This document shows positions 1-9,408 of a stretch of 64,000 nt of DNA, one piece after another (position 1 is the first letter of the stretch; every line of letters begins with the position of its first letter). The notes below the pieces were generated by a model. That model saw only the letters and a program-made list of their open reading frames with translations. It searched no databases and was not told the DNA's origin. The translations under genes were made by a program, and so were the position numbers. This DNA comes from Crateriforma conspicua. Its GTDB lineage: Bacteria; Planctomycetota; Planctomycetia; Pirellulales; Pirellulaceae. The stretch is taken from contig NZ_CP036319.1 of assembly GCF_007752935.1 (NCBI RefSeq), forward strand, positions 5,622,501 to 5,686,500, read 5' to 3'.

Positions 1-2
1 CG

Positions 3-1226
3 GAAGACTACAGACCTTGGATTGGGATGGTTGCATCATTCAATGCTCTAGGGCTTCTAGCCTACTATTCAGCACGGGCGTTGACGGACCTTGCCAAACC
101 GGGGAGGGGAAAGTCCTGGCAAGTTTGCCCGGAGCGCTTTTTTGTTGTGGCCCCGTTGCTACTATCATTATCTTTGGCTGCACAAGCATTGTTCCTGGTG
201 CGAGTCGGCGGTTTGGGTGCAGTTGTAACCAAGGAAGCCAACCTCAGTGGAATGGGAATTCTATTCCTTTTCTCCGAATCATTTCCCTATTTGCTTTTTG
301 TTTCAATCGTTTTATACTTTCGAATCGATGGCCGGAAGATACCCTCTGGAATATTGCTTGGGCTATTCCTTGCAACGATTTTGCTGATGTTTGCATTCGG
401 TGGACTACGAGGCAGTCGGAGCAACTTTTTGGCTGGCGTGATCTCAATTGCAACGTTGATGCACTACACACAGCAGCGTATAAGGCGGCGTTGGCTAATC
501 ATGAGTGCAATTCCCATCTTTGCATTCCTGGTCGTTTATGGTGTTTACAAGAGCCTAAGACACAAAATCGTTGAAGTTGAATCACTTGAAGAGTTTTCTG
601 AAGTATCGTCCACACATAATCGAACGTGGCAGGGAATGATCATCGGCGACATTGGTCGATCGAGTATCGAAGCCTATACACTATATAAACTATCAACAGG
701 AGACGACTACGAATATGCGAAGGGAAGCACTTACCTTGCCGCAGTAACATTGCTGGCGCCAAGGTCGCTCAGGCCACCGCTGCGGACTAGTACGATCGCC
801 GGCACAGACTTGCTATATGGGATGGGAAGCTACACAGGCTACGGCAAGGGAGCTGTTCGATCAACACGGATCTTCGGGGTTGCAGGTGAAGCGATGCTGA
901 ATTTCGGACCTTGGTTCATTCCCGTTGCATTTTTCCTTGTGGGGATCGTCATGTCTAGGTCGAGAGCCTTTGTTCGCAATACACCTTTGTGTGACATGCG
1001 TTTTCTAGCCTATCCCTTCGTCTTTCGAGTTCTATTAACTATTTGGATGCTTGATCAAGCGAATGTAGTGTTTGCGTTGTTCAAGAATGGCGCCTTTCCG
1101 CTACTTTTTGTTATCCTGGTGTCAAGACGGCAGGCGTTGACCAACCACGGGATCCATACGACCTTTTCAGGTCCGTCAAACGCTGGACTGACCGAACCGC
1201 TTAAGCTTGAAGGCCAGTTAAATTAG
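3..1226 (+). CDS. Wzy-like O-antigen/oligosaccharide repeat-unit polymerase, 5' partial
   Basis: The reading frame is open from the first bases of the window, so the true start lies upstream; an internal ATG at 27 gives 399 residues. The product is a polytopic inner-membrane protein with many hydrophobic segments (for example around residues 36-60, 80-100, 108-130 and 300-360) and one long polar loop (about 180-270), the layout of Wzy/EpsG-like polymerases that join lipid-linked repeat units in the periplasm. No signature motif defines this family, so the call rests on topology and on its place beside glycosyltransferases and a PglC-type initiating transferase. The stop codon TAG at 1224-1226 overlaps a GTG that may start the next gene. 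A flippase or other polytopic polysaccharide protein is a less likely alternative. Confidence 0.7.
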   Translation, partial: EDYRPWIGMVASFNALGLLAYYSARALTDLAKPGRGKSWQVCPERFFVVAPLLLSLSLAAQALFLVRVGGLGAVVTKEANLSGMGILFLFSESFPYLLFVSIVLYFRIDGRKIPSGILLGLFLATILLMFAFGGLRGSRSNFLAGVISIATLMHYTQQRIRRRWLIMSAIPIFAFLVVYGVYKSLRHKIVEVESLEEFSEVSSTHNRTWQGMIIGDIGRSSIEAYTLYKLSTGDDYEYAKGSTYLAAVTLLAPRSLRPPLRTSTIAGTDLLYGMGSYTGYGKGAVRSTRIFGVAGEAMLNFGPWFIPVAFFLVGIVMSRSRAFVRNTPLCDMRFLAYPFVFRVLLTIWMLDQANVVFALFKNGAFPLLFVILVSRRQALTNHGIHTTFSGPSNAGLTEPLKLEGQLN

Positions 1227-2497
1227 TGCGCTTCGTTTCTCGGAGTTTCGAAAATCAAGTTCTTCTCATCACCCTCAAAGAGTGCGCTGTAAGCAATCTA
1301 AAAATGAAATATCATGGCAATCTGCTCTTCGTCGCCGACTCGGTCTACACAAAGCATGAGAATGAAATCTTTGGGCTTCGCGTCTTCGGCCGAGAGTTCT
1401 TCGATGCATACTTAAAGGTTTTTGACACTGTAACAATCTGTGCTCGAGTTCAGCAAGTGGATCAACGTCCAAAGGATCTACCGCGGACCGACAGCGAACG
1501 AATTCGTTTTGTCGGCCTGCCCAACGTCCATGGCATTAGATGGTTGCTCGGATGTGACACTAGAATTCGGTCCTCCATCTCGACTGCTGCCGAAAAGGCC
1601 GATGCATTAGTTTCACGCGTTCCGTCGACTACGGGGTTCATTGCATATCATGCTGCGAAGAAGTTGCGTAAGCCATTTTTGGCTGAGGTTGTCGGCGATC
1701 CCCTGGACTCGATCTCGAACTATGGAAAAGGGCCAGCGTTTCAGGCACTCGGGTGGATTTACTATCTGCGGTTCAAACGGTTCATGAAACAACAGAAACT
1801 GGCATCTTACGTCAGTCGGAGAATTCTCGGTGTGCGTTATCCGGCTGCCGACGATGCTCTAGTCGAGGAATACAGTTCGGTCAGACTATCCGCAGATAGA
1901 CTGCTTCAATCAAAAGCTTATGATGCCCCCCCAAAGACTCTGCAGGTCCTCTGTTTACTCAGTTTTCTGGGTTACAAACGTCACATCGACTTGATACACG
2001 CTGCCGAGATACTCCATCGAGCAGGAATCAGCTTTCATTTGCACATGGCAGGTGACGGACCGGAGAAATCTTTTATCGTTCAACGCTGTCAAGAGCTGGG
2101 AATTTCCGATGCAACGACGTTTTACGGTTATGTGGCTGATGCGCAGGAACTCAACGAAATCATTGATCGATGCAACGTGGTTGTTGTTCCCTCTGCACAG
2201 GAAGGTTTGCCGCGATCCATGCTGGAAGGGATGTCTCGGGGGCTTGCTGCGACTGGTTCGGAAGTTGGAGGAATTCCCGACTTGGCCAGGGAGACCGAGG
2301 TATTTTCCCTAGGCGACGTAGACCATCTTGCGAAAATACTTAAACGTTTTGCCGGGAGTGCCAAAGAACTTTCTGCTGCAAGTGAGCACGCCATCAACAC
2401 GGCACGTCAATATACGGCTCCCATCCTTGAGCCTCGCAGAACGCGAATGTATCAGGCACTTGCCAATCAAGCCGGTTGCAACGACGCCATCATATAA
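1226..2497 (+). CDS. Family GT4 glycosyltransferase
   Basis: Predicted cytoplasmic GT-B glycosyltransferase that adds one sugar to the lipid-linked repeat unit. The C-terminal half carries the acidic E-x7-E nucleotide-sugar motif (EGLPRSMLE) followed by G-x-E-V-G-G-I-P-D, as in GT4 enzymes such as WcaI/CapM types; the N-terminal half has the usual hydrophobic first strand (GNLLFVADS). Two starts are possible: the GTG at 1226, which overlaps the previous stop codon and suggests translational coupling, or the ATG at 1304, which lies just before the conserved first strand and leaves out a 26-residue extension. Sugar specificity cannot be read from the sequence. The 3' end overlaps the next ORF if that starts at 2476. 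Confidence 0.85.
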   Translation: MRFVSRSFENQVLLITLKECAVSNLKMKYHGNLLFVADSVYTKHENEIFGLRVFGREFFDAYLKVFDTVTICARVQQVDQRPKDLPRTDSERIRFVGLPNVHGIRWLLGCDTRIRSSISTAAEKADALVSRVPSTTGFIAYHAAKKLRKPFLAEVVGDPLDSISNYGKGPAFQALGWIYYLRFKRFMKQQKLASYVSRRILGVRYPAADDALVEEYSSVRLSADRLLQSKAYDAPPKTLQVLCLLSFLGYKRHIDLIHAAEILHRAGISFHLHMAGDGPEKSFIVQRCQELGISDATTFYGYVADAQELNEIIDRCNVVVVPSAQEGLPRSMLEGMSRGLAATGSEVGGIPDLARETEVFSLGDVDHLAKILKRFAGSAKELSAASEHAINTARQYTAPILEPRRTRMYQALANQAGCNDAII

Positions 2498-3072
2498 CGA
2501 CCGAAAAAGTGAATACTCTTTGGCTTCAAATTCGTTGGGCGTTGCCGGTATGGTTCTGCCTATTGGTCACCGGTTGGATGCCGGACAACCGAATCGCGAT
2601 TCGATTGCGTGGTTGGTTGGTCTCGTTCTTCGTCAAGAAATGCGACGGAAAATTTGAACTGGGAAAGGACGTAACGTTGCTCAACACACATCGGCTTACC
2701 ATTGGACAGTCCTGCTACTTTGCGAAAGGAACGTGGCTCAATGCGATGGGAGGAGTAACGATTGATGACGAAGTCGTCTTATCTCCCTACGTCGTAGTCG
2801 CATCAAGTAACCATGGCTTCAGGAATGGATCGGTACGGTTTGGAGGCGCCCATCCGGCGCCAATTCGTATTGGACGAGGCTCCTGGGTCGCGTCTCATAG
2901 CGTCGTGACCGCTGGCGTCAGCATCGGCGGAGGCTGCCTGGTTGCAGCAAACTCAGTCGTTACCCAAGACATGCCAGATGATTGGATTGTAGGTGGCGCC
3001 CCCGCAACTAGAATTAGAGAGCGTATCGACAATCCCAGTAGTGTGGTGCAACAGTGTCAAATTCAGAACTAG
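2476..3072 (+). CDS. Left-handed beta-helix (hexapeptide) acyltransferase, WcaF/serine-acetyltransferase-like
   Basis: The protein (up to 198 residues) has a hydrophobic N-terminal segment followed from about residue 60 by hexapeptide-repeat sequence (IGQSCYFAKGTWLNAMGG, IGRGSWVASHSVV, IGGGCLVAANSVV) and closes with the GGAPATRIR motif typical of sugar O-acetyltransferases. The SSNHGF stretch contains the histidine usually used as catalytic base in this fold. It probably O-acetylates a sugar of the exopolysaccharide. The TTG at 2476 overlaps the previous gene; a GTG at 2509, 12 bases past that gene's stop, is an equally good start. It overlaps the GTG start of the following glycosyltransferase by 19 bases, so translation is likely coupled. 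Confidence 0.85.
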   Translation: MQRRHHITTEKVNTLWLQIRWALPVWFCLLVTGWMPDNRIAIRLRGWLVSFFVKKCDGKFELGKDVTLLNTHRLTIGQSCYFAKGTWLNAMGGVTIDDEVVLSPYVVVASSNHGFRNGSVRFGGAHPAPIRIGRGSWVASHSVVTAGVSIGGGCLVAANSVVTQDMPDDWIVGGAPATRIRERIDNPSSVVQQCQIQN

Positions 3073-4328
3073 CCCGTATATTTATAGCGACAGAACAATC
3101 ATCTCCACTCGCCCAAAACACGGCTATCGACAACGCTGGTATCGTCGCCACGCCTGAAATGTGCCTCAAGGAAAGACCACTTGAGGGAAAAAAACTTTGT
3201 GTGATTGTCACGGCCTCAGTGACTCTCAGTGCCCTTTATCGCGGACAGTTTGATTTTCTCATTAACGAGGGAATGCAAGTAACGGCAGTCTCTGCACCCG
3301 GAGCGGATCTGGAAGAGATTGAGAAACTCGGAGTACGAGTGGAGCCGATTGCCATGGAGCGAGAGCCCAGACCCACCCGCGATTTGATGTCACTGTATCG
3401 TTTGTGGCGGTTTCTGCGACGGGAACGATTTGACATCGTGCATGTTTCGACACCCAAAGCCGGGTTCTTGGGTGCCGTGGCTGCACGATTGGCTTGTCAA
3501 CCTTGTATTGTGTTTACCTTACGGGGTCGCACCTACGAAAACCTTTCGGGTCTTAAACGAGGTCTTTTTGCCGGTCTTGATCGAACGACCTGTTCAATAG
3601 CGAAATTGGTGATTCCCATTTGCAGAGAACTTGGCGATGCAGTGATTCGTGAAGGGATTTGTCGGCGAGAGAAGCTGCGATTTGTCGGCAAAGGATCCAG
3701 CAACGGGATTGAGGCCTCAAGATTCCATCGTGACGCCGAAGCCGAAGCGACAGCTACTGATCTAAGGAAACAACTCGGCATCGACAATCAAGACATCGTC
3801 GTTTTGTTCGTGGGAAGAATTCGACGCGAGAAGGGAGTCAATGAATTGGTCGAGGCCATGAAGCCACTATTGAACCACTACCCCCATTTGCACATGGTGA
3901 TGGTGGGAAGCCCGGAATCTTCAGACCCGATCAACTCCGAAACCGAAGTTGAAATCAAATCGAACGATCGAATTCACGAACTCGGGTGGTTGCCCAATCC
4001 TGAACGCGCCTTTTGGACGGCAGACATCGTCGCCATGCCCAGCTATCGGGAGGGATTTGGCAACGTCGCCTTGGAGGCTGGAGCCGCGGGACTGCCCGTC
4101 GTGGGATTCGACATCATGGGATTGCGTGAAGCGATTGAAGATGGTGAATCAGGCATTTTAGTGCCACTGCGAGACACACAAGCACTGCAAAGAGCTCTTG
4201 AGCAATTGATAATTGCTCCAGACCTGCGAATGAGCTTAGGAACGCAAGGATGCAAGAGAGTACACGATCATTTTCGACAACAAATCATCTGGAATGGTTT
4301 AGCTGAATTGTATTCGCAACTCGCTTGA
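3054..4328 (+). CDS. Family GT4 glycosyltransferase (WbpH/PglA-like)
   Basis: Second GT-B glycosyltransferase of the cluster. The N-terminal domain holds the short motif TLSALYRGQFDFL, near the start of GT4 enzymes of polysaccharide and N-glycan pathways, and a HVSTPKAGFLGA segment. The C-terminal domain has VGRIRREKGV (UDP-binding region) and the E-x7-E motif EGFGNVALE followed by GLPVVGFD. It should act in the cytoplasm on an undecaprenyl-linked acceptor. The listed GTG start overlaps the preceding acyltransferase gene; an ATG at 3159 sits closer to the conserved first strand (KKLCVIVTAS) and may be the true start. Donor and acceptor are unknown. Confidence 0.88.
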   Translation: MSNSELARIFIATEQSSPLAQNTAIDNAGIVATPEMCLKERPLEGKKLCVIVTASVTLSALYRGQFDFLINEGMQVTAVSAPGADLEEIEKLGVRVEPIAMEREPRPTRDLMSLYRLWRFLRRERFDIVHVSTPKAGFLGAVAARLACQPCIVFTLRGRTYENLSGLKRGLFAGLDRTTCSIAKLVIPICRELGDAVIREGICRREKLRFVGKGSSNGIEASRFHRDAEAEATATDLRKQLGIDNQDIVVLFVGRIRREKGVNELVEAMKPLLNHYPHLHMVMVGSPESSDPINSETEVEIKSNDRIHELGWLPNPERAFWTADIVAMPSYREGFGNVALEAGAAGLPVVGFDIMGLREAIEDGESGILVPLRDTQALQRALEQLIIAPDLRMSLGTQGCKRVHDHFRQQIIWNGLAELYSQLA

Positions 4329-4425
4329 ATTAACAGCTTTCCGAGAACGGAATACTTCCCTAGATCGATTGATGACTTGACGGATTTGCAGAGCAAATAT
4401 CTGAAATCAACAGAAGAATTGCTTA

Positions 4426-5483
4426 GTGATTTCTGAACAGTCAAAACGAACCATTTTGGTCACTGGATGTGCTGGATTCATCGGCTTTCATCTTGCAAAG
4501 CGGTTGCTTGAAGACGGTGAGAGTGCTGTGGGTGTCGATAATCTCAACGAATATTTCAGCGTAGACCTGAAGTGTGTCCGTTTGCGAAAACTGAGGTCTT
4601 TTGACAGATTTGCATTCGAGGATTTTCACCTTGCCAATGATGCTGAAACGGTGCATTTGTTCCAGCGGTTTGACTTTGAAAGGGCCATCCACCTTGCCGC
4701 CCAGGCGGGAGTTCGCTACTCAATCGATAATCCAAAGGTCTATCTTCAATCCAATCTGGTTGCCACAGGAAACATCTTGGAAGGTTGCCGTCACCATAGT
4801 GTGAAACACCCTATCTACGCCAGCAGCAGCAGCAGTGCTTGTGGGGCGAATACTCGGCAGCCTTTTTCCGTACATGACAACGTCGATCATGCGATCAGCT
4901 TGTACGCAGCGACGAAGAAATCGAATGAACTGATAGCGCACTGCTAAAGCCATTTATACGGATTGCCGACAACCGGCCTAAGGTTTTTTACCGTTTACGG
5001 TCCCTGGGGGCGACCGGATATGGCGTACTACAAGTTCACGCGGGCCATTCTGCGTGGGGAACCGATCAATGTCTTTTGAGCCATGGCCGTATGAAGCGAG
5101 ACTTCACTTATGTCGACGACATCGTAGAGGCCATCGTTCGCATTGTCGACCATACAGCCACATCCAATCTTTCCTGGAACAGCAATGACCCTGACCCGGG
5201 ATCGAGTACGGCACTGTACCGCGTATAAACCTCGGCAACAACCAACCGGTCGAACTTTCCAGGTTTATTGAGATCATTGAAGAGAGTCTGGGCGTCAAGG
5301 CCAACATCAATTACCAACCCATGCAACCGGGCGAATGTATTGGAAACCTTCGCGGACGTCGATGATCTAATGCGTGTCGTCGGTTTTCGTCCGAGGACGA
5401 GCATTGAAGAAGGTATCGCAAACTTCGTGGATTGGTATTGTAATTACTATGTGGACGAAGTTCTGGAATTCGCGGCTGTTTGA
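4426..5483 (+). pseudogene. UDP-glucuronate 4-epimerase, decayed
   Basis: Conceptual translation gives a complete SDR-family nucleotide-sugar epimerase once four lesions are ignored. Frame 1 (4426-4947) has the Rossmann motif GCAGFIG, the NLNEYFSVDLK region and the catalytic YAATKKSNE, then stops at TAA 4945-4947. Past that stop the same frame continues with [20 protein letters not shown], the signature of UDP-glucuronate 4-epimerases. About 5076 the frame shifts by two extra bases before HGRMKRDFTYVDDI. About 5226 one base is missing inside VYNLGNN, and about 5333 there is one extra base before VLETFADVDDL. The tail runs to TGA at 5483. Intact homologs convert UDP-glucuronate to UDP-galacturonate. 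Both neighbours are intact, so this looks like true decay and not poor sequence. Confidence 0.93.
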
Positions 5484-5504
5484 CGCTATTGCAGAAAAAC
5501 CAAT

Positions 5505-6146
5505 ATGCATAAACGCACGTTTGACCTGCTTTCCTCGTCATGCTTGTTAGTGGTGCTGAGCCCGATCCTTTTTGTGGTCGCTGGTTTGGTCAGGCTACGC
5601 TTGGGATCGCCCATTTTCTTTCGGCAACGTCGCCCCGGGTTAAAGGGCAAGCCGTTTGAACTGATGAAGTTCAGGACGATGACCGATGCGCGCGATGCAA
5701 TGGGAAATTTGCTTCCGGACAATCAAAGAATGACAAGATTCGGACGGTTTTTACGATCGAGTAGCCTGGACGAGCTTCCCACGCTTTTAAATGTCATCCG
5801 TGGCGACATGAGCCTGGTTGGACCAAGGCCGCTGTTGATGGAGTACTTGCCGAAGTACACGGCAGAGGAAAATCGTCGGCATGAGGTGCGTCCAGGGATT
5901 ACTGGCTGGGCTCAAGTCAACGGACGAAACGCGATTCGCTGGGAAGAAAAATTCCGGCTGGACGTTTGGTACGTCGACCATCAAAGTTTGTGGTTGGATC
6001 TTTACATCCTGATGCTGACGGCGTGGAAGGTTGTTCGGCGGAGTGACATTAGTGCCGATGGGCACGCCACGATGCCAAAGTTTGAACGAAGGCCTTCGTC
6101 GAACAGCGTCTACGATCCAGCAGACGCATTGCCGAACATCAACTGA
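5505..6146 (+). CDS. Initiating sugar-phosphate transferase, PglC/WcaJ family (bacterial sugar transferase)
   Basis: A 213-residue monotopic membrane enzyme that transfers a sugar phosphate from a UDP-sugar to undecaprenyl phosphate, the first membrane step of repeat-unit assembly. It is the short PglC-type form: one N-terminal hydrophobic re-entrant helix (residues about 8-30, with a central SP), then the conserved PIFFRQRRPG, KFRTM, SLDELPTLLNVI with the catalytic Asp-Glu pair, GDMSLVGPRP and RPGITGWAQVNGRN blocks. PglC-type enzymes commonly use UDP-diNAc-bacillosamine or related 4-amino sugars, which agrees with the PglD- and PglE-like genes further on. It follows the dead epimerase by 21 bases. 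Confidence 0.95.
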   Translation: MHKRTFDLLSSSCLLVVLSPILFVVAGLVRLRLGSPIFFRQRRPGLKGKPFELMKFRTMTDARDAMGNLLPDNQRMTRFGRFLRSSSLDELPTLLNVIRGDMSLVGPRPLLMEYLPKYTAEENRRHEVRPGITGWAQVNGRNAIRWEEKFRLDVWYVDHQSLWLDLYILMLTAWKVVRRSDISADGHATMPKFERRPSSNSVYDPADALPNIN

Positions 6147-6170
6147 ACGCACACACCTGGAGTAATTCGA

Positions 6171-6479
6171 ATGCCCGAAAATTCGTTCCATAGTCTTGAC
6201 CGATCTCAATTGTCGAATCGAATTCGATTAGTTTTTGAAGAAGTTGCAAAGGACGGGGAAAAAGAATTTGCCTTGCGCGATGAAGATTCCACTGTTCTGC
6301 TGAATTCTGGTCTCGACTCATTAGATTTTGCGATCATTGTTGCTAGGCTAGAGGACGATCTCGACGTGGATCCTTTCGCTGCCTCGGATGATGCGTTCTA
6401 TCCGAAAACCTTTGGCGATTTTGTCGACTTCTATTTCAAGAACATGCCCGAGTCGAAAGAGTCGGGTTCGCCTACATGA
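6171..6479 (+). CDS. Acyl carrier protein
   Basis: A 102-residue protein with the 4'-phosphopantetheine attachment motif LNSGLDSLDFAIIV (Ser50) in an acidic helical context (EDDLDVDPF), the pattern of stand-alone acyl carrier proteins. A GGAG at 6160-6163, eight bases before the ATG, is a good ribosome binding site. The stop codon overlaps the start of the AMP-forming ligase (ATGA at 6476-6479), so the two are probably made in equal amounts. In this setting the ACP probably carries an acyl group destined for a sugar, not for bulk fatty acid synthesis. Confidence 0.92.
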   Translation: MPENSFHSLDRSQLSNRIRLVFEEVAKDGEKEFALRDEDSTVLLNSGLDSLDFAIIVARLEDDLDVDPFAASDDAFYPKTFGDFVDFYFKNMPESKESGSPT

Positions 6480-7939
6480 GCCTCCGCGATCAACTTCGAA
6501 ACGTTGATCCGTGCCGGCGTCTCTGGTCGACACAGGATGGGGGAACGTACACGGCGAATCGATTGCTGGACGAACTGAACACCGTTGGCGAAACCCTGAA
6601 CCGACTTCCTCGTCGTGTCGCTATCGTTGCCACGTCCAGTCTTGATCTCGCCTGGTTGCTATTGGTCCTTGACGGTGCCCTTGAGCAGATTTCCATCGTT
6701 CCGTCAGGCGTTGATCAGACCACACGCAATCGACTACTGAAATCTTCCGGCGCCAATGGGGTGATTTGTTGCGAAAACGCGCCTGTCACAGAGTTTTTTC
6801 CGGCCGTACGCCTGAAATCGATAAATTCAACGAACCCTATCGCAGTTGGCAAATTGGGTAAATCGAGTGCAGAATTCGCATTGGGCTCGCCTCAAGGGAA
6901 TGCAACCAAACGAACCGGGCAAGCCACCCGATGGCAAATGTGTACGTCTGGCACAAGCGGGCCACGGAAATGGGTTAGCCACACGCTGCGGTCGCTGACA
7001 AAATCATTGAAACGAAACACGGAGGCTGGTGCGAAATTTCGCTGGGCATCCATCTACGATCTTTCCAGTTTCGCGGGTCTACAAGTATTTCTACAGAGTT
7101 GGTATGCCGGTTCCGAACTCTTGATGGTCGACCATCAAGAGCCGATACAGGATCGAGTGAATTTCTTGGCCGATTCTGGATGCAATGCAGTTTCAGCGAC
7201 TCCATCAACATGGCGCGTCCTTCTGATGAGCACCGCGATTGCGTCATTGCGATTGAAGCAAGTAACACTGGGGGGAGAGCCTGCGGATCAACTGATACTG
7301 GACACGTTGCAAAGAACATTTCCAGACAGTCGGGTCACTCATATTTATGCTTCAACGGAAGCGGGCGCGGGTTTTGCGATATCGGATACACGTGAGGGAT
7401 TCCCAGCGAGCTACTTGCACACTCCCCCCCGAGGATTGGAACTTTGCGTCAGCTCGAACAGTACCTTACTGATTCGCCCTGAATGTTTTGACCAACATTA
7501 TGCTGGTTCCAAACGGCCGATTCAAAACGCCGACGGTTTCATTGACTCCGGTGATCTTGTCCGTCGCCAAGCAGATCGTTTTGTGTTTTGTGGTCGTGCC
7601 GATGGGGTGATCAATGTGGGAGGAAGAAAAGTTCATCCGTTTGAAGTTGAGTCTTGCTTGCTGCGGCATGACAGTGTCTCGATGGCCCATGTTTTTGCTC
7701 GGCGGAGCCCTATCGTTGGCTCGCTTGTACAGGCCCATGTTGTGTTGCGAACCGGCTTGAGTCCCACACGAGAAATCAAAACGTCCCTCATGAACCACTG
7801 TAGGGGACATCTGCAGCCACATCAGGTTCCTGCCAGCTTGAGAATAGTGGATTCGCTGCAGCTGTCCGACAATGGAAAGCTTCGTAGAGCGACACAGGAA
7901 TCGTCTGACCCTAAGACATTCACCACAGTTTCAAATTGA
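6476..7939 (+). CDS. AMP-forming acyl-ACP/acyl-CoA ligase family protein
   Basis: A 487-residue ANL-superfamily enzyme. The A3 phosphate-binding loop is CTSGTSGPRKW (residues 156-166), the A5 region is IYASTEAGAG, and the hinge/A8 region is FCGRADGVINVGGRKV; the C-terminal NGKLRRA carries the expected catalytic lysine (Lys468). It should activate a carboxylic acid with ATP and load it onto a thiol. Overlap with the ACP start/stop makes that ACP the likely acceptor. It is shorter than typical fatty acyl-CoA ligases (about 550). The substrate acid is not predictable from sequence. Confidence 0.9.
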   Translation: MSLRDQLRNVDPCRRLWSTQDGGTYTANRLLDELNTVGETLNRLPRRVAIVATSSLDLAWLLLVLDGALEQISIVPSGVDQTTRNRLLKSSGANGVICCENAPVTEFFPAVRLKSINSTNPIAVGKLGKSSAEFALGSPQGNATKRTGQATRWQMCTSGTSGPRKWVSHTLRSLTKSLKRNTEAGAKFRWASIYDLSSFAGLQVFLQSWYAGSELLMVDHQEPIQDRVNFLADSGCNAVSATPSTWRVLLMSTAIASLRLKQVTLGGEPADQLILDTLQRTFPDSRVTHIYASTEAGAGFAISDTREGFPASYLHTPPRGLELCVSSNSTLLIRPECFDQHYAGSKRPIQNADGFIDSGDLVRRQADRFVFCGRADGVINVGGRKVHPFEVESCLLRHDSVSMAHVFARRSPIVGSLVQAHVVLRTGLSPTREIKTSLMNHCRGHLQPHQVPASLRIVDSLQLSDNGKLRRATQESSDPKTFTTVSN

Positions 7940-7997
7940 AAGTCTGACCGATGCGGCTTCCTACCGAATCGATACTGCCCCCCTTCCGTTTGCGTCA

Positions 7998-8756
7998 ATG
8001 ATGCCTGACGAACCATACCATGAACATCGAGGAACTGTCGTCGTCACTGGGGCAACCCGTGGCCTGGGTTTGGCCATTGCTGCGCGACTCGCAAACGATT
8101 GCTTTCAAGTGATTGCCACCGGTCGATCAAAAAGCCGGCAGTTTTGCGAGCTCGAAGACGACCGCCAAATCCAGAACCACGTTAAGTTTGCCGAGCTTGA
8201 TTTATCGAATCACACCAAGATTCGGGAAACGGCACGGACGATCGAGAAGGAACACGGGCCGATCCTTGGGCTTGTGAACAACGCTGCAATTGGCACAGAT
8301 GGAATTCTTGCAACCATGCATGAAACACAGATCATTGAGCTGATTAATGTGAATGTCACTGGGACGATCTTGCTGACTAAGCATCTAGCACGGTCGATGC
8401 TGAAACGCCGCACTGGGCGAGTCATTAATGTAGCGTCGATTATTGGACACACTGGGTACAGCGGACTAAGCGTCTACGCGGCAAGCAAATCGGCAATGCT
8501 TGGTTTCACCAGATCGTTGTCGCGGGAACTGGGCAAAGCTGGAATTACCGTCAACAGTGTTTCCCCTGGCTACATGGAAACCGACATGACAAAGTCAATG
8601 TCGGCCGATAAGCTTTCGACAATTGCCCGCCGAAGTCCAATGTCAAAGCTGGTCGACGTCCGAGAGGTAGCAGGCACGGTGGCATTCCTGCTAAGTGAGG
8701 ACGCAAAATCCATCACTGGAACAGACATCGTGGTGGACGCAGGCAGCCGTGCGTGA
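7998..8756 (+). CDS. SDR-family reductase, FabG-like (3-oxoacyl-ACP reductase)
   Basis: Classical short-chain dehydrogenase/reductase: TGATRGLGLA cofactor motif near the N-terminus, NNAAIG, the catalytic serine in INVASIIGH, the YAASKSA active-site Tyr/Lys, and the SPGYMETDM loop typical of 3-oxoacyl-ACP reductases. It probably reduces a 3-oxoacyl-ACP to the 3-hydroxyacyl form. The frame is open back to 7872, inside the ligase gene, but the Rossmann strand starts only after the ATGs at 7998/8001, which lie 58 bases past the ligase stop. It converges on the minus-strand acyltransferase with a 13-base gap. Confidence 0.9.
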   Translation: MMPDEPYHEHRGTVVVTGATRGLGLAIAARLANDCFQVIATGRSKSRQFCELEDDRQIQNHVKFAELDLSNHTKIRETARTIEKEHGPILGLVNNAAIGTDGILATMHETQIIELINVNVTGTILLTKHLARSMLKRRTGRVINVASIIGHTGYSGLSVYAASKSAMLGFTRSLSRELGKAGITVNSVSPGYMETDMTKSMSADKLSTIARRSPMSKLVDVREVAGTVAFLLSEDAKSITGTDIVVDAGSRA

Positions 8757-8769
8757 AACCAGCAAGGTC

Positions 8770-9408
8770 TTATTGAATGAACGGGCGTTTCACAATCTTC
8801 AAATTCCTGCTGGTGCAAAGCATGCCGTCCGCGATGTCGCGATCAATATGCGTCAGGGCATCAACTTGGCAGTCTTCACCCACCCGACGGCCTTGATGAA
8901 CAAATGAGTTTGCTCCCAACAGGGTACGCGCACCGATCGAGCAGTTACCACTGATTTTGGCACCGGGATTCACCGTCGCGTGGCTTTCGATCGACGCGTC
9001 GTGACCGACGGACACCTGAAAATTGATCATTGCATGATCTGCGATCTTTGCATTGACGGAGATGATTGAGTGCGCGCCGACGTATACGCCCTCTCCGATC
9101 TGAGCCGTTTTGGAGATCAATGCCGTGGGATGAATCACGGTAGAGGGAGTCAACCCGTTTGACTTGGCAATGCTTAGGCAACTGCGTCGAACCCTCTGGT
9201 TCGCCATCGACAAAATGTATCCACAATGGGCCGAGAATTTGATCGTTGCAATGTCGCTGATCGGGATCTGCAGATCTCGGTCAGAATACTCCTTCTCTGG
9301 CACAACGAACTTCGCACTATTGAAGGTTGTGCTGTTCGCGAGGGCGGCTTCCGCAATCTCGAGCGCCGTGCTATGGCTTCCGAAAATATAAAGGGTGCCT
9401 GAAATCAT
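8770..9408 (-). CDS. NeuD/PglD-like sugar acyltransferase, inverted in the cluster
   Basis: A 212-residue protein with a short N-terminal nucleotide-sugar-binding Rossmann half (LYIFGSHSTALEIAEAA) and, from about residue 90, a left-handed beta-helix (IGEGVYVGAHSII, MINFQVSVGHDASIESHATVNPG, IGARTLLGANSFV). The VGHDASI histidine matches the catalytic base of sialic-acid and bacillosamine acetyltransferases. It is the only minus-strand gene in an otherwise + cluster, and its ATG (9406-9408) overlaps the ATG of the next, divergent gene in the tetranucleotide CATG. No ribosome binding site is visible upstream. It resembles the following gene in fold but is not a recent duplicate. Confidence 0.85.
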   Translation of the reverse strand: MISGTLYIFGSHSTALEIAEAALANSTTFNSAKFVVPEKEYSDRDLQIPISDIATIKFSAHCGYILSMANQRVRRSCLSIAKSNGLTPSTVIHPTALISKTAQIGEGVYVGAHSIISVNAKIADHAMINFQVSVGHDASIESHATVNPGAKISGNCSIGARTLLGANSFVHQGRRVGEDCQVDALTHIDRDIADGMLCTSRNLKIVKRPFIQ

